NCBI RefSeq assembly: GCF_030272615.1
Contig: NC_081413.1
Location: 156,929,849-156,989,848, forward strand
Origin: Cryptomeria japonica
Taxonomy: Eukaryota; Streptophyta; Pinopsida; Cupressales; Cupressaceae
Length of the DNA stretch: 60,000 nucleotides
Direction: 5' to 3'
Numbering within the stretch: position 1 is the stretch's first letter; every line of letters begins with the position of its first letter. A program made the position numbers and the translations under genes. The notes below the pieces were generated by a model. It saw nothing but the letters and a program-made list of their open reading frames with translations, did not search any database and was not told where the DNA came from. Positions 44,805 through 56,177 of the stretch are shown here, in pieces.

Positions 44805-44813
44805 CTATTTATA
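44805..44813 (-). promoter_or_regulatory. TATA box of the antisense PMD gene, element A
   Basis: TATAAATAG on the minus strand, about 92 bp before the exon 1 ATG at 44713. Confidence 0.6.
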
Positions 44814-44983
44814 GCTCAAAATTAGGGTTTTTTGACACCTCGACGCCCATGGTCCCCGCCAGCTTCAAACACCTCGTAGCCTACTCAAACGATCTTGAAA
44901 TCACACGAAATTTCACACGCTTTCTCGTTAAACTGATATCGAAAACATGGTCTCAATTTTGGAATTTTCTGACCACCTTTTCT

Positions 44984-44993
44984 GAGGGGGCAT
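44984..44993 (+). promoter_or_regulatory. Second polypurine tract of element A
   Basis: GAGGGGGCAT, 98 bp before the 3' LTR; the same decamer is found in B, D and E. Confidence 0.5.
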
Positions 44994-45075
44994 ATTTACA
45001 CTATACAGCAACACCAGGGCATACTGGGGCAGAAATTTTTTGTTTTCTTTGAAACAAAGTCGTTCCAACTTTGTC

Positions 45076-45090
45076 TCAAAGAGGGGCAAA
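45076..45090 (+). promoter_or_regulatory. Polypurine tract of element A
   Basis: TCAAAGAGGGGCAAA abuts the 3' LTR start at 45091. Confidence 0.88.
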
Positions 45091-46350
45091 TGTAGACAGC
45101 TAAAAATGTCTCATTGATCATGTACTAATTATTCCTCTAATTGATTAAATAGTTCTTTATTATTTAATTAAGTTAATTAATCTTATTCTTCTAATTTCAT
45201 ATTTCCTCATCATCTTACTAATTATTCTATTTTCTTATTCTATCATCATTTAATCATTTTAATCATTTCCTAAATATTAATTAAATATTTATTATTTAAT
45301 TAATTCTGATTAATTCCCCAATTTAAATAATCTTTATTATATAAATAAATTACTAATTATTCAATTTCTATCTTTAATCATCATCAATCATTAACCCTTT
45401 TCTAAATATTAATTATTTAATTAATTATGATTTAATCCTTTAAATTAGATAATCTTAATTATTTAATTTAAATTCCATTTCTAAATAATTAAATAGTTTC
45501 TTTAAATTATTTAATTAACTAATTAATTCTCCATTTCCAAATCCCCAAATTCTAATTTCATTTAATTTCATATTCTTCTAATTTCTTCCAAATTCAAATA
45601 CATGTGCATGATTTCAAAAACCAAATTGAAAATCAAAGTTAAGTTCTAAATATATTCAAATACTAAATTGAATAAATAAATTCAATTATTTGAATTAAAA
45701 TCTCATGCAAAGATTAAATTAAAAATCTAAATCTAAATGCAAGCACATGCTAAATTAATTAATTCAATCAATTAATTAATTAAATCATTTATCTCTCCAA
45801 TCTCTATTTCCATCTTTCAGTTAGCTTTTTCTAAATTAAGCTATCTTTGTCATCCTCTTTATTTCCTCCAACCATTCTTTTTCTTTCTTCAGTCAATGTT
45901 TTCTCAATCAGTTAACTCAATTAATCTATTCCATCTATTGAGTTTCACTCCTACAATCAGCAATTCAACTATCAATTTTCATTTGAGCTCACCTGAGTTC
46001 CACCTCTTGATCAATCTGTTCCACCTTTCAATCAATCTTCTCCAATTTTCTATAAATTGAGCATCCAATCTCCATTTTCAATAGTCACGAACTTCGAATC
46101 TTTTTGTCACTTGCAGGTTACTAGCACAATTCCTGAGAGCCATCATACCACAGAGAGGAGAAGAGCAATGGAAGCAATATGTGATCTTGGGATAGAGATT
46201 TTTGATTTGATTTGATTATTTTAATTCCTATTTGCTTGATTGTGTTATTTCATTGTCTTATTTGTTAAGATTCTTTGATTAGATAAGGATTCATGATTTC
46301 CCTTGTTTCTAATTGATTACTTGTTTTAAGATGAATTTTACATGCATACA
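45091..46350 (+). repeat. 3' LTR of element A
   Basis: 1260 bp, TGTAGACAGCTAAAAATGTC to ACATGCATACA. After it the sequence passes straight into pol spacer codons of element E, so the right edge is fixed; AAAAC (46351-46355) would be the right target duplication. AT palindromes of TAATTAAATATTTATTATTTAATTA type fill 45130-45540. TATAAATT at 46051. Confidence 0.88.
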
Positions 46351-48446
46351 AAAACAATATCAGGTCTAATGCTGAAAACCATTTATTGGCAACATTAGAC
46401 AGCGAAAAAGTAAAAAGAAAGGAAGCATCTAATGGTGAAAACCTCCTCGAGGCGTCGGAAGATGGGAGATTTGACACCTTACCTGAATTCTATCAAGAGA
46501 GGTCATTTATCCTGATGGAATCAATAGAGGCAGTTACCATTGGCACAACCGATCTATATCCAACAACTTCTCTATCAAAACTAGCAAGAAAAAAAAAAAT
46601 TGAACCCTTAAAAAGATGGTAAATCAATTTCACCTGGTCATATGCAGACATTCCAGGGTTCGATCCATATCTTACAATACATCACCCGAATATCAATCCA
46701 GGAGTAGGCATCAGTAATGGAACACAACATGGATCAGGAGCAAGTATTCTATTCATCACACCACAAGGTCATACAATTGCAAAATAATACAAATTAAGCT
46801 TTCCATGCACCAACAATACAACATAATATGAAGCTTTGGATACATGTATCAAAATGGCTATAGAATGGAACATTACACAACTTCAAGTCTTTGGAGAATC
46901 TCAGCTCGTCATCAATCAAATCAATGACGATTATCAAACAAAGGATGAAAAGTCGATGCCTTATAAAAAGATGGTTAATGATATCAAGAAATACTTTGTA
47001 GAAATAACTTTCCAGTAGATTCCAAGGAATGCCAACAAAGCAGCAGACACCATGGCTACACTTGCTTCTCTACTTCAGACATAGGAAAATCAACAATGTT
47101 ATGAATTCCTAGTAGAAGATTTGTTTTACCCTGCTCATAATTGTCATGATTCCCAAACTATCTATCACCTTGTTGGGCATGATTCCTCCCACTATGGCCA
47201 AACTTACACATACCTAAAAGATAACACCCTACCTCCTGATTTATCAAAGAACCAAAAGAGAAACTTTATTCACCGATCCTCCCATTTTACTCTTGTCGCG
47301 GATACCCTGTTTAAACGAGGTCTAGACAATTTTCTTTTAAGATGTCTCGAACAAGAAGAATCTGAGAAGGCCTTACATGAATTCCATAATGACATTTGTG
47401 GCACTCATTGAAGTGGTCTTACCCTTTCAAAAAAACTCATACGCTTGGGCTATTATTAGCCGACTATGGAACGAGATTCTTTTCAGATAACTAGAACAGG
47501 CAAACAATGTTAGATCCATGGGAATTTGATTCATGCACCAGCACAAGAACTTCATGCTTTGGCAACATCTTGTCCTTTCTACCAATGGGGCCTTGATCTA
47601 GTAGGAAAGATAAATCCCCCTTCATCTAATGGTCACAAATTCATCCTTGTAGCTACAAAATGTTTCACAAAATGGATTGAGGCGGTACCTCTCATAAATA
47701 TCACAGGAAAACAAATTGTTGCCTTTATCTTGAACTACAACATCTGTCGCTATGGAATACCCATGACCATTATCACTGATAATGGGAGATCATTGAAGAA
47801 TTAGGATGTACAAGAGCTATGTGAAAAATTCAAGATCCAACACAAATTTTTTACACCCTACTGTCCACAAGGGAATGGGTAAACAAAAGCATCAAACAAA
47901 ACTATTTTGAAAATCTTCAAAAAGACAGTGAATGATGCTGGAAGAGATTGACATATTCAATTGAACCCTGCTCTATGGGCCTACCGTACCAGTATTCGCA
48001 CACCAACATGTGCCACACCTTTCTCTCTTGTCTATGGATAAGAAGCAATACTGCCAATAGAAGTAGAGATACCTTCTCTACGAGTATCATTAAAAGGTCT
48101 TATCCTAGATGAAGAATAATGAGTATCTAGATTGCAGTAGTTAGAATTGATCCATGAACGAAGACAAAATGCCTTTAATCATTTCAAGGTATATCAATAA
48201 AGAATGTGTCACAATTATAATCACAGGGTCAAACCACGAGTCTTTCAAGTTGAAGAACTAGTGCTAAATAAAAATTCACGCAACCAGGCAGATCTAGAAA
48301 AGAAAGGAAAGTTCGAACCAAACTGGTTAGATCTGTTTGTAGTCACAACAATATTTGGGTCAAGAGCATATCAGTTATCAACACAGGACGAAGATCTGCT
48401 CAAGGAACCCATCAATAACATGCATTTGAAGAAGTTTTATGTTTGA
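46351..48446 (+). pseudogene. pol: Element E pol remnant: spacer, archaeal-like RNase H, integrase
   Basis: It starts in the protease-RT spacer (SNAENHLLATLD aligns with SNAKNQSMAALD of D) and reaches the pre-RT block (FTWSYADIPGFDP). At about 46712 the frame jumps to the second RNase H (TQHGSGASILF), so all of RT and RNase H 1 is deleted. Then QVFGESQLVINQIN, and integrase with WGLDLVG, ITDNG, and Lys in place of the third catalytic Glu (47886-47888). The tail ends NNMHLKKFYV at 48446. More than ten in-frame stops occur. Closest relative in the window is D, with the same Glu-to-Lys change. Confidence 0.88.
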
Positions 48447-48685
48447 AAAAAATAGAAAAATCCAAAAACAGTGAAAAAGCAGAAAAATCCAAAAACAATG
48501 AAAAAGCAGAAAAATCCAAAAACAGTGAAAAAGCAAAAAAATCCAAAAACAGTGAAAAAGCAGAAAAATCCAAAAATAGTGAAAAAGCAAAAAAATCCAA
48601 AAATAGTGAAAAAGCAGAAAATCCAAAAAAAAGTGAAAAAACAGAAAATCCAAAAAAAAATCAAATATGAAAAAAAGTGCAATAA
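48447..48685 (+). repeat. A-rich array after the integrase stop, element E
   Basis: About nine units of 24-25 bp, AAAAATCCAAAAACAGTGAA type, start right at the integrase stop. The array is open in several frames on both strands, giving spurious ORFs. Confidence 0.95.
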
Positions 48686-48693
48686 AAACAGAT

Positions 48694-48717
48694 GGTGAAA
48701 ACCTGGCAAATAGACGC
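48694..48717 (+). promoter_or_regulatory. Conserved GGTGAAAACCTGG motif, element E
   Basis: GGTGAAAACCTGGCAAATAG directly after the A-rich array, as in B and D. Confidence 0.6.
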
Positions 48718-50070
48718 TATCTATCCGCTAGCTCTTCCATCTATTAGTTCACGCATCCTTTGTTCATATCCATAATGAAGCCTTTGTACATACGCAAGCA
48801 TCCCAGGTGGCTTCTCACCATGGTTTGGATCATTGGGTATATCATACTAAATTTTTTCTAGGCTTGGGGCAAAATCTTGCTCCTAGCTAGGGGAAAAAAT
48901 TTAGATCATTTTGAGCTAAATCAAACATGTAGAACAACAGTTAGACAACTCTTATCAAGTGAAAACTGAGACATATCCAACATTGAACACGAGATCAAAT
49001 TATCAACCATCAAACTATCACAAAGTCAGTCTAAGCACATGGATGATATCTTTCGGATAATGATTTTAGCATGATTGTTCAATTTTTCTATCTTAATTTT
49101 TGCTATCATGATTTCTGAGTGATTCCAGGATGTCTTTGACTAGAGAAACAAGGAAGGAACATGATATTTTTCTTGTCTGATGTCTGTAAATTAATCATTA
49201 ATATATGCAAATTTGTCTCAGGACATGATCATGAAAGTATCATCGAAGACATTTCTGATTTGCGTATTGAAATGGTTAATACTGTCTGTTTTATGCAAGT
49301 AACACTTAGGTCATCTTGGTTCAATTATACCTCGATGCTTGTGCTAACTTGCCATATCAAAATCTAGGAAATTCATGCTCAGGTCATCATGGTTTAATTA
49401 TACCATCGATGTTTGCACTTACTTCCCACATTTAAAAAAACTCAATGATGACAAAACACAATAACCCAGAGACTAGTCCGGTCGTAGCTTTGCATTTAGC
49501 TTGCATTTCATTCTTGCATGGGATCCCGCATGCTCATTTTATCCAAGGTTAAATCTATCACAGGAATCATCAAGGCATCATCATAAGTGTACACACAATC
49601 AAAATGATGACTCATCTCTATCCAGATATTATTGACCTAGTGAAAATCTTATACTCTGCCCTCAACAGAACCAACATCGGCATATCTAAATTTTCCTACA
49701 ACTTGATATCAACAAATTGTCAATTCTTCATCCAATCAATCTTATCAATTCTATCAATCAATCACATCTAAATCAATCCTATCATGTCTTATACAGGATG
49801 TATCTTTCCTGAAACCAGACGTTCTGATCATGTCTTATACAGGATATATCATTCCTGAAACCAGACGCTTTGATCATCTTTGTCTTATACAGGAGGTGTC
49901 ATTCCTGAAACCAGACTGAATCTTGATCTTATCAATCTAATCAATCAAGATAATTGTAGAACTCACATTTTCATCAACCATAGTTGGAGACATCGAATCA
50001 TTTCTAATCGGGATATCAATTTCGTAAAGATCCAAAAGCTCCAAAGGTCAATTATCTTAATTGATCTCTC
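48718..50070 (+). other. Noncoding 3' region of element E, no PMD gene
   Basis: It holds GGATGTCTTTGACTAGA (49132), two copies of TCATC(T)TGGTTCAATTATACC(T)TCGATG type (49312, 49384) and a triple repeat at 49783-49925. I find no PMD exon here, so the antisense gene is absent or deleted in this copy. Confidence 0.55.
49783..49925 (+). repeat. Three units of about 47 bp with TCTTATACAGGA and CCTGAAACCAGAC
   Basis: Each unit has TCTTATACAGGA, then TCCTGAAACCAGAC about 10 bp later. AGGA and TCCT within a unit could pair as a short stem. Confidence 0.9.
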
Positions 50071-50080
50071 GAGGGGGCAT
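50071..50080 (+). promoter_or_regulatory. Second polypurine tract of element E
   Basis: GAGGGGGCAT, about 120 bp from the 3' LTR once the 2.49-kb insertion is discounted. Confidence 0.5.
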
Positions 50081-50108
50081 CATCGTATTGCAATTCATCA
50101 ATCAATAG

Positions 50109-52607
50109 TTGGGTGATAGGGAGGTAGTGCAAGAGGGTTTCCCAATAGGCCTGTATGTTATTAGGTGATAGGTCCTTTGTTAGTTTCAAGGTGTAGTCAC
50201 CAAAATCAGAGTGCAAAAAGCTCAAAGGCAATCTAGCAACTCTCCTTGTTCCACCTCCCTAATTCAAACTCTCCTTGGTTACTCAAGGGCTTCAACTCCA
50301 TAGTTGTTGGCTTAGTAATATAATACTTTACTCACTCAATTGGGATTCATTCCCTCTGTCCCTGATCTGTACTCTGACTACACAAGGTCTCCTTTTATTG
50401 GATTGCAAGTTTGTGTCAAGTTATACCCCCATGGGTGTCTTTGGCCTTCTACATTTTGTAGTGTAGTGATCCTTCATAAGTGCCACAAACCTACTTATAG
50501 AGTCTACCTCACCAAATATGTTAATTGTATGCAAGGACAACTTGTCTCAACTATATTTGATGGGTTTTATGCTTCACATCCTCCATTTGTGTACCCGATT
50601 TGACAAAAAAACCAATTTTGAGGCCTAAAACGGGCTACAAGGAATTAGCCCTCCTTTTGGGGTTTTGTGCTCACCCTGCTCCAATGATGGACTTCTAGAC
50701 TAAAATCATCTCATATATGGATACCCTTTTGGGAGTTCTTGAATATTTTCTGAGTTTTAGGGTCCCTTAAGCATTCTCCATGACTATCCCAAAAATGGGT
50801 GCAAAAAGGAGGGTTTGGAAGGGTTTTGGTGGCAAACATGGACTAACAAGTTTAAGACCTTCAGTATGAACCATGAAAACTTGGTTCTACCATGTTACAT
50901 GCTAGTTAAGCCACAAAAATACAATTTTACACCTTTCCAAGGTTAGGGAACAAATTTTACAAAAATTGCTTATGAGGGGTATGCAACAATGACAACTTTT
51001 CCATTCTTGTTGTCTACAAACATATCAGTTACATGAGTACCAAAATACATTCAAATCATGTGAAATCATATATCATTAGGAACAAAAGAGAATCACATTA
51101 ACCCTGCACAAAAGTCATTAGGCATTTACAAACAAAGAGTTGTTCACTGTCAAGGAAATTATGACTGCATTTTTGCCTTCTCACTGTCTTTCACTTTGGA
51201 CCTGCACTTTACACTGTCACAAAATCTTATTTGAAGGTCTGATTTGTGCTTTCTTAGCAATGATCTGCCTTTTGATGCTTGATTTCCTTCATACCTGCCA
51301 CTTGGAAGAGGAAGATTACAAAAACCAATCAATCGAGTATACAAAAATCAGTCATAAATGACTGTGACAGCCAACTGGGCATTACAACTTTGCCTCAAGG
51401 ACCATTAATTGATCTTGGAAACCTCAAACCCATGGACAAGACAAAAAACCACTCCTTGTTCTTGTTTTCAAGCAATTAGAAGGAGGTACAAGGTTTTACA
51501 AGCACCAACATATGGTGGAGAGTGAGCACATGAGTGGAATTCAACTCCAAAATAGTGACTCACTGTTTTTTACATCATTTTCACAACCTGAAAATGCAAT
51601 CAACCTCTTTATGGCTTAGAAAGCCTCTTTGCCTTTTCATTCAAACTTAAACATCAAAATAGGTTTGATAATCTGATGATTGCATTTGCTATGGAAGAGC
51701 AAAGCATCAAACTTCTTCAAAGACCCTAGCCAAATGGCACACTTGCCTAGGGCTCCATGGCCACAAAACTCCTTACACCTGCACTTTTGAAATAAAAAAA
51801 AGTATTTACATATCTTACAAGTTGACCAATTGGTTCTTGGGAAGTCATGAGCATTTAGGGCCTCAAGAAGCCAAGTTGGTCAAGCATCCTTGCCAATTTC
51901 CTAGACAAGGCAATGAAACTATCAAAACTAGATATTTTTGCACAAAACTCAAAACTTAATGAAATTCAATGCCACCAAAGGGAAAAGCTTTAGGAAACAT
52001 AAGAGTAATAGAAAATGCAAAAATAGTATGGCCACGTATAGGAGGTGTATGAACTGCTGCTCACATGGAGTCAAAACATAGTGGAAAACAAGGTAAAAAT
52101 GGTGCAAACTTTCAAAGTGCTTGATAATTCCGAATGATCAACCCTTACAATGGCTCAAACAAGAGAATAAATACCTCTACATATCAGTTATCCTCCTGTA
52201 TGGACAGGTACATGTCCAAGAGCACACAAATTTGACACTTTCATGTCTAAAATGACAACTATTGGTGCCTAGATGATGCAAGGTTGATCTCAAAAACTAC
52301 AAATCAACTAAAAACACTATTCACCCCTAAAAACAAAACACCAAACATGTCTAAGAACTTTTCACAACAAAAACACACTAAAAACTCACTTTTGACAATA
52401 TTTTGCCAGGCAACTCCAAACTGGCAACTTTGAGCAAAAAGATGAAAACAGGAAACCAAGACCACACAATGAGTTCAAAACTCATCCAAATAACCTAGAA
52501 CAACTTCAAAAACATCTTAGACAACTTTCCAACTGAAAAATAATAAAAACCAAACTTGCTATCAAACCTATGGTGAAAATGAGGCTAGGTGCTCCTGCAC
52601 CATTGGG
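50109..52607. mobile_element. 2.49-kb TG..CA insertion in element E, probable solo LTR
   Basis: Insert 50114-52602 begins TGATAGGGAGG and ends CTCCTGCACCA, flanked by TTGGG at 50109-50113 and 52603-52607. The flanks join to give the same order of blocks (GAGGGGGCAT, GGGGCATC, TTCTTTGAA, PPT) as in the 3' end of D. There is no coding region above 90 codons that I recognise and no internal PBS or PPT, so a large solo LTR fits best. Orientation not determined. Confidence 0.72.
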
Positions 52608-52677
52608 GCATCCTATCGAACCAATATCATCATCAAAATGAGATTATTCTTTGAATAAACGTGTCATCACACCTTGC

Positions 52678-52694
52678 TTCAAAGAGGGGCAAAA
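52678..52694 (+). promoter_or_regulatory. Polypurine tract of element E
   Basis: TTCAAAGAGGGGCAAAA directly before the LTR start at 52695. Confidence 0.85.
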
Positions 52695-53823
52695 TGTATA
52701 CACCTAAAAATGGTCTAAAGATAATTAATTAAATAAGCAATTATTTAATTAATCCCCCTTCCTAATTTAATTGAATTCATTAGGAAATTTGATTAAATTC
52801 TCCCTTTCATCTACTTATTAATAAATCTAAGGATTTATTTAATAGGTTCATTTCCATAGTCCCATTTGATTAATTAATTCAAATTAATTAATCTCCTCCC
52901 CCCACTTCAATAAATTCTTCTAATCCTCTAATTAATTAAAACAAATCAATTTATGAGTTGTTGAGAATTAAATAGTTTTTTCCTATTATTTGAATTTTTA
53001 AACTCAAATTACCCACATGCCTCCTAACTTCTAACCACCTAACCTAACCCATTCCACCTAACCTTGGGTTTAACTAACCCTACCCTATCTTGCACATTCT
53101 AACCTCCTTATCCTAACATCCTATGGTGTGGATATTTTCTTCTTGAGACACATGACACTTTGGCCACATGTCTCCTCTCTTGGACACTTGCCCTTTTATG
53201 AGCAAGGCTCCTTGACACTTGTCACCACAAAGATGACAAGTGTCTCTTCATCCAATTTCACCCTTGATATCTTCAGACTCAATCTTGACCATTGATTCCT
53301 GCCACCTCACCCTTGGCCTTGAAAATCCTATAAATATCCCCCACTTTGGAGCAATAAGGATCCCATCTCATAGGAATTTAGGCATTGTTACTATAGGCAC
53401 ATCCATTCTAGCATATCATTTGAGCATTGTTATTATAGACAATTGCATCTTAGATCTAGTTTAATCTGATCATTTTCTAGCATAATTGTTGAATCATGTA
53501 GCTTAATCAATCTCTTTTCTAGCTTAATTGCATCATCATCATATCTTAATCATGCATATAATTAGCTTAATTAATCTCTTGGATCAATCTAACATAATCA
53601 ATCTCATATTTGCATATCATTATCATTTCAAATCCTCCATCTAGGTGTAGTCAAGTCACTGGGATTGCTTATCTAGATCTGAGAGCAAATCCATACTCAC
53701 ATCTCTTAGGAGGCGATAGGTCTCTTTGTCATGGTTCATCTTTGTTTGCTTATTATTTGCTAACCATGCTTGTAATGATCTATTGAGTGTTTTGTGTTGC
53801 AACTGCAGGTATCACACTTCACA
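52695..53823 (+). repeat. 3' LTR of element E (right end uncertain)
   Basis: Starts TGTATACACCTAAAAATGGTC, the LTR start shared with the others. AT palindromes at 52720-52990, TATAAATATC at 53329. The right end is not fixed because no second copy is in the window; CA ends at about 53807 and 53823 are candidates. Confidence 0.7.
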
Positions 53824-56177
53824 GAGCATGACATTAAGAAAACTGAATTTCATATTTGCATATAAGTTATAGATTTTCATATTGTAGTAGTTCAAGCCTT
53901 GTATCCCCTCTATTAAACTCGTACCCTACTTTTTTGGATAAAGATTGAAATTCTCAACTTGCATATTTATTAACATAGAGGTTAACTTATTTTGGGTAGT
54001 CCTCTATTTTTTATTCTTTATCTTGGAAGTGTCATGGGAATTTTTTAGAAGGAATTAAATATTGTTGAAGACTTATAGGTTTGTAATCAATATTCTATTA
54101 GTTAACTTTGTTTTGTAGCTCTATGAGATTCGAAGCCATGAATATTGTCAATGTGATTTGTGTTGGCCATTAGATTCTCATGATTATGGATCTTCATGAA
54201 GTTGGTTATGTTTTGGTAACTTGGATATCTCGTTTAACAATATGTATGTATCCTCTTGTTTGGTTGTTAAGTTATTTTACCTTATGCTCATGTGCAATGA
54301 GAATGTATTCATCTTGGGTGAATACTTTTGACATCCTGGTCACATTGAGATACATCAACCATTTGGACTTTAGAATGGAGTTCTTATGTTGGGCTAATGT
54401 TATTAACTCATGGTTACATCAAAGCATTGGAAGACCCATTGATCTCTTTTTGAGTTGTGGAATTGGTATGTTTCATATGTTACAAAACCCCCAAAAACTT
54501 TTCTATTGTGTTGTAGTTTTCTTTTATTTTTAGCTATTGGTTTGTAGATTTGTGCACATTCCATTACTTAGATGACATGTTTGATGTGGATTTATAGATG
54601 TTTAAGTGGATTTCAAAATTATAAAGATGGTTTTGCATGTTTCACCTGTTAATCAAAATAAGTGGTATGTCTAGATCTATGATAAGACTATATTCAAAGT
54701 ATTTTAAGCAAAGACAACTATAGATTTGCGTGGTTTCTTGGAGGGTTCTTATTGATACAAGGTTACTCTTATGTGGATTTGTTTAGAAAATTAGGTCTAG
54801 CATCAATCCTAGTATTTGAATCCTGGAAATCCACATGCTATTCTTGATTATATATGTTCTATGTGATATTAATGTGGGGTTGAATCTATTTTTAGTTATT
54901 TGAGATTGAAGAAAAACCTATGTATTTATACTTTGAGATGTTGTATGTGAAGATCTTGTAAAATTGTTTGATGTGGAGTTCTTAGTAGGAATTATTCTTG
55001 GTCACCATTATTACATTGGTATGCTAATTGTAACGAGAAAATGGTTTTTTGGGAGTACCGAATACAATTCATTTGAATCTTAGCGATTGTTTATGGTGTA
55101 ATAAAGTTTTGGTAATGACATTGCCTATGATGCCATTTATAGCTTTGTATCACTTTTAGTGGGAGTATTTTATAGTCACATAATGTGCTGTCTTTATTTC
55201 AATATTTTTGTGCTTTCTTGTTGTTATTGAAATGTGTAGGGAGCCATGGATAATATTTTACTAGAAGATGGATGATCTTTTGTAATGGTTGTTGGTGTCA
55301 TAGGGAGCTATTGGATTATAATTTCAGATTCTAGTGAGAGTTTAATAACATCTTTAGTTCTATTGATAAACAATATGTTATGGTTTTATCTTCTTGGTTT
55401 GGGGACCATGATTTAACTCTTCTCATTAACAACTCTTGGTTTTGAGTTATTTGATTGTGTTGGGACCATAATGAATCTTCAATTAGGAGATGGTTATCAT
55501 TATTTTTTTAGAGCTTGGTTACATGGTTCAATGGGAGCTTTGGTAATAATCTGGATTCATCATTTACCGATAGATTGTTATTATCATATGATTGGAGATG
55601 GTGACATATTGGTTTGCCATGGAGATATTTTATGTCTTTGGTGATGTGTCATCTTATGATATGTTCATTTGGAGCATATGATCTCCTAAGAGGAGATGAT
55701 AGATAGTGATTTCATGTTTGGGTTCCTCATTCCATGATTAAAACTTTGACAATGGTCTTGTTTATTCCCATTGGTTTTGAGTATTAATCATTTGCTTGGA
55801 GCTTCATGATTTTGTAGTTTGTATTTGAAGTTGTCATGGATTGAATAATGGGTGCTCATGGAGACTAGAGATACTTGGGTGAGGCTAAGAAATTTGTTAT
55901 TTCTTGGGGATCATATGTTTAGATGATTACTCTTTGATGAGGATTTCAAAAGAAAGAAAAAGGATCTTACACTTGGTTACAAATGTGAATCTATTGTGGA
56001 CCTGAAGAGACTTGATCGCCATTTATTGTAAAGTTTTATTGCTTGGTGTTGTGTACACATGACAATTTTGTATCCCACTCTTGGTCTACTTGGAGGGTGA
56101 ATAATTTGTGAGGTATTGCTCACTTGAATATCAAATGCATTATTTATTTTATATTTTGTTTTTTCATAAGAATTATT
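53824..56177. other. Unassigned AT-rich sequence
   Basis: No gene, LTR or repeat that I can support. The plus strand is rich in T and G and in GGTTTTG/TTGGAG text, with scattered stops in all frames. It could be a very old transposon remnant or unique intergenic DNA; one 117-codon ORF (54180-54533) has no recognisable domain. Confidence 0.4.

Larger units (their letters stand above)
1..46350 (+). mobile_element. Element A: Ty3/gypsy Tat-type retrotransposon, host of four nested insertions
   Basis: Composite element read across 1-1902, 13544-15492, 16870-18436, 22792-23332 and 37013-46350. In order these hold leader, gag N-terminus, gag C-terminus with protease, G-patch spacer, RT, two RNase H domains, integrase, an antisense PMD gene, PPT and 3' LTR. 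The frame closes exactly when the solo LTR, element C and element D are removed together with one copy of their target duplication, which shows these were inserted into A. The 5' LTR lies left of the window. About 400 gag codons are missing where element B sits. Two RNase H domains are the known mark of the plant Tat lineage. The coding parts carry many stops, so A is dead. Confidence 0.85.

Noticed and set aside
48443-48709. Several overlapping ORFs on both strands rich in Lys/Asn/Ser or Phe/Leu
   Set aside because: All are translations of the A-rich tandem array after the integrase stop of element E.
54180-54533. 117-codon ORF as a gene
   Set aside because: No domain, codon pattern or neighbour supports it, and the region is decayed AT-rich DNA.
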